Both the position numbers and the translations under genes were made by a program. Of a stretch of DNA of 8,739 nucleotides, positions 8,732-8,739 are shown piece by piece. Every line of letters starts with the position of its first letter. Positions within the stretch are counted from its first letter, which is position 1. Below the pieces are notes generated by a model that saw only the letters and a list, made by a program, of their open reading frames with translations, had not been told where the DNA came from and did not search any database. The DNA is taken from NCBI GenBank assembly GCA_013138555.1, contig WTCN01000202.1, positions 1 through 8,739 of the forward strand. The letters run 5' to 3'. The DNA is from Methyloprofundus sp. Its GTDB lineage: Bacteria > Pseudomonadota > Gammaproteobacteria > Methylococcales > Methylomonadaceae.

Positions 8732-8739
8732 TTTTACGG

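Overview
The window is about 8.7 kb of AT-rich gammaproteobacterial-type chromosome. It holds three complete genes, all on the + strand, separated by repeat-rich intergenic DNA. The organism is inferred only. A GDH-180-class glutamate dehydrogenase, Tat-exported copper oxidase chemistry, a copper-binding/DsbD-like membrane protein and GTAGG(A/T)TGGG dispersed hairpins would suit a Methylococcales-like or other environmental gammaproteobacterium. No marker gene here settles it.

Layout: (1) 1-578 is non-coding. It contains a 65-bp MITE-like inverted repeat (251-315), a strong dispersed hairpin (351-400), and the leader of the first gene with stacked palindromes (489-541). (2) 579-5369 encodes the giant NAD-specific glutamate dehydrogenase. 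The start at 579 is preferred over 555 on ribosome-binding-site spacing. (3) 5370-5607 carries a dispersed ATTCCCGC hairpin and then a good sigma70-type promoter with a palindrome between -35 and -10. (4) 5608-7206 encodes a Tat-exported three-domain multicopper oxidase of CueO type with all copper ligands and two Met/Gly-rich stretches. (5) 7207-7487 is a dense regulatory interval: an FNR/Anr-type box, a MerR/CueR-like operator-promoter, then a dispersed hairpin in what would be the 5' leader. (6) 7488-8540 encodes a fusion of a heavy-metal-binding (HMA) domain to a DsbD_2/TauE-SafE-like membrane domain. (7) 8541-8739 is non-coding, with small hairpins and a second copy of the same dispersed hairpin, which may act as a terminator.

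The dehydrogenase links glutamate catabolism to the TCA cycle (glutamate to 2-oxoglutarate, ammonium and NADH) and looks unrelated to what follows. The other two genes form a plausible copper-handling pair. The oxidase would oxidise Cu(I) in the periplasm, and the membrane protein would bind and move copper, either for tolerance or for cuproenzyme assembly such as cbb3 oxidase. The FNR-type box and the CueR-like operator in front of the membrane-protein gene suggest control by both oxygen and metal. This is the most interesting regulatory signal in the window. I found no CRISPR array, tRNA, rRNA or intact transposase.
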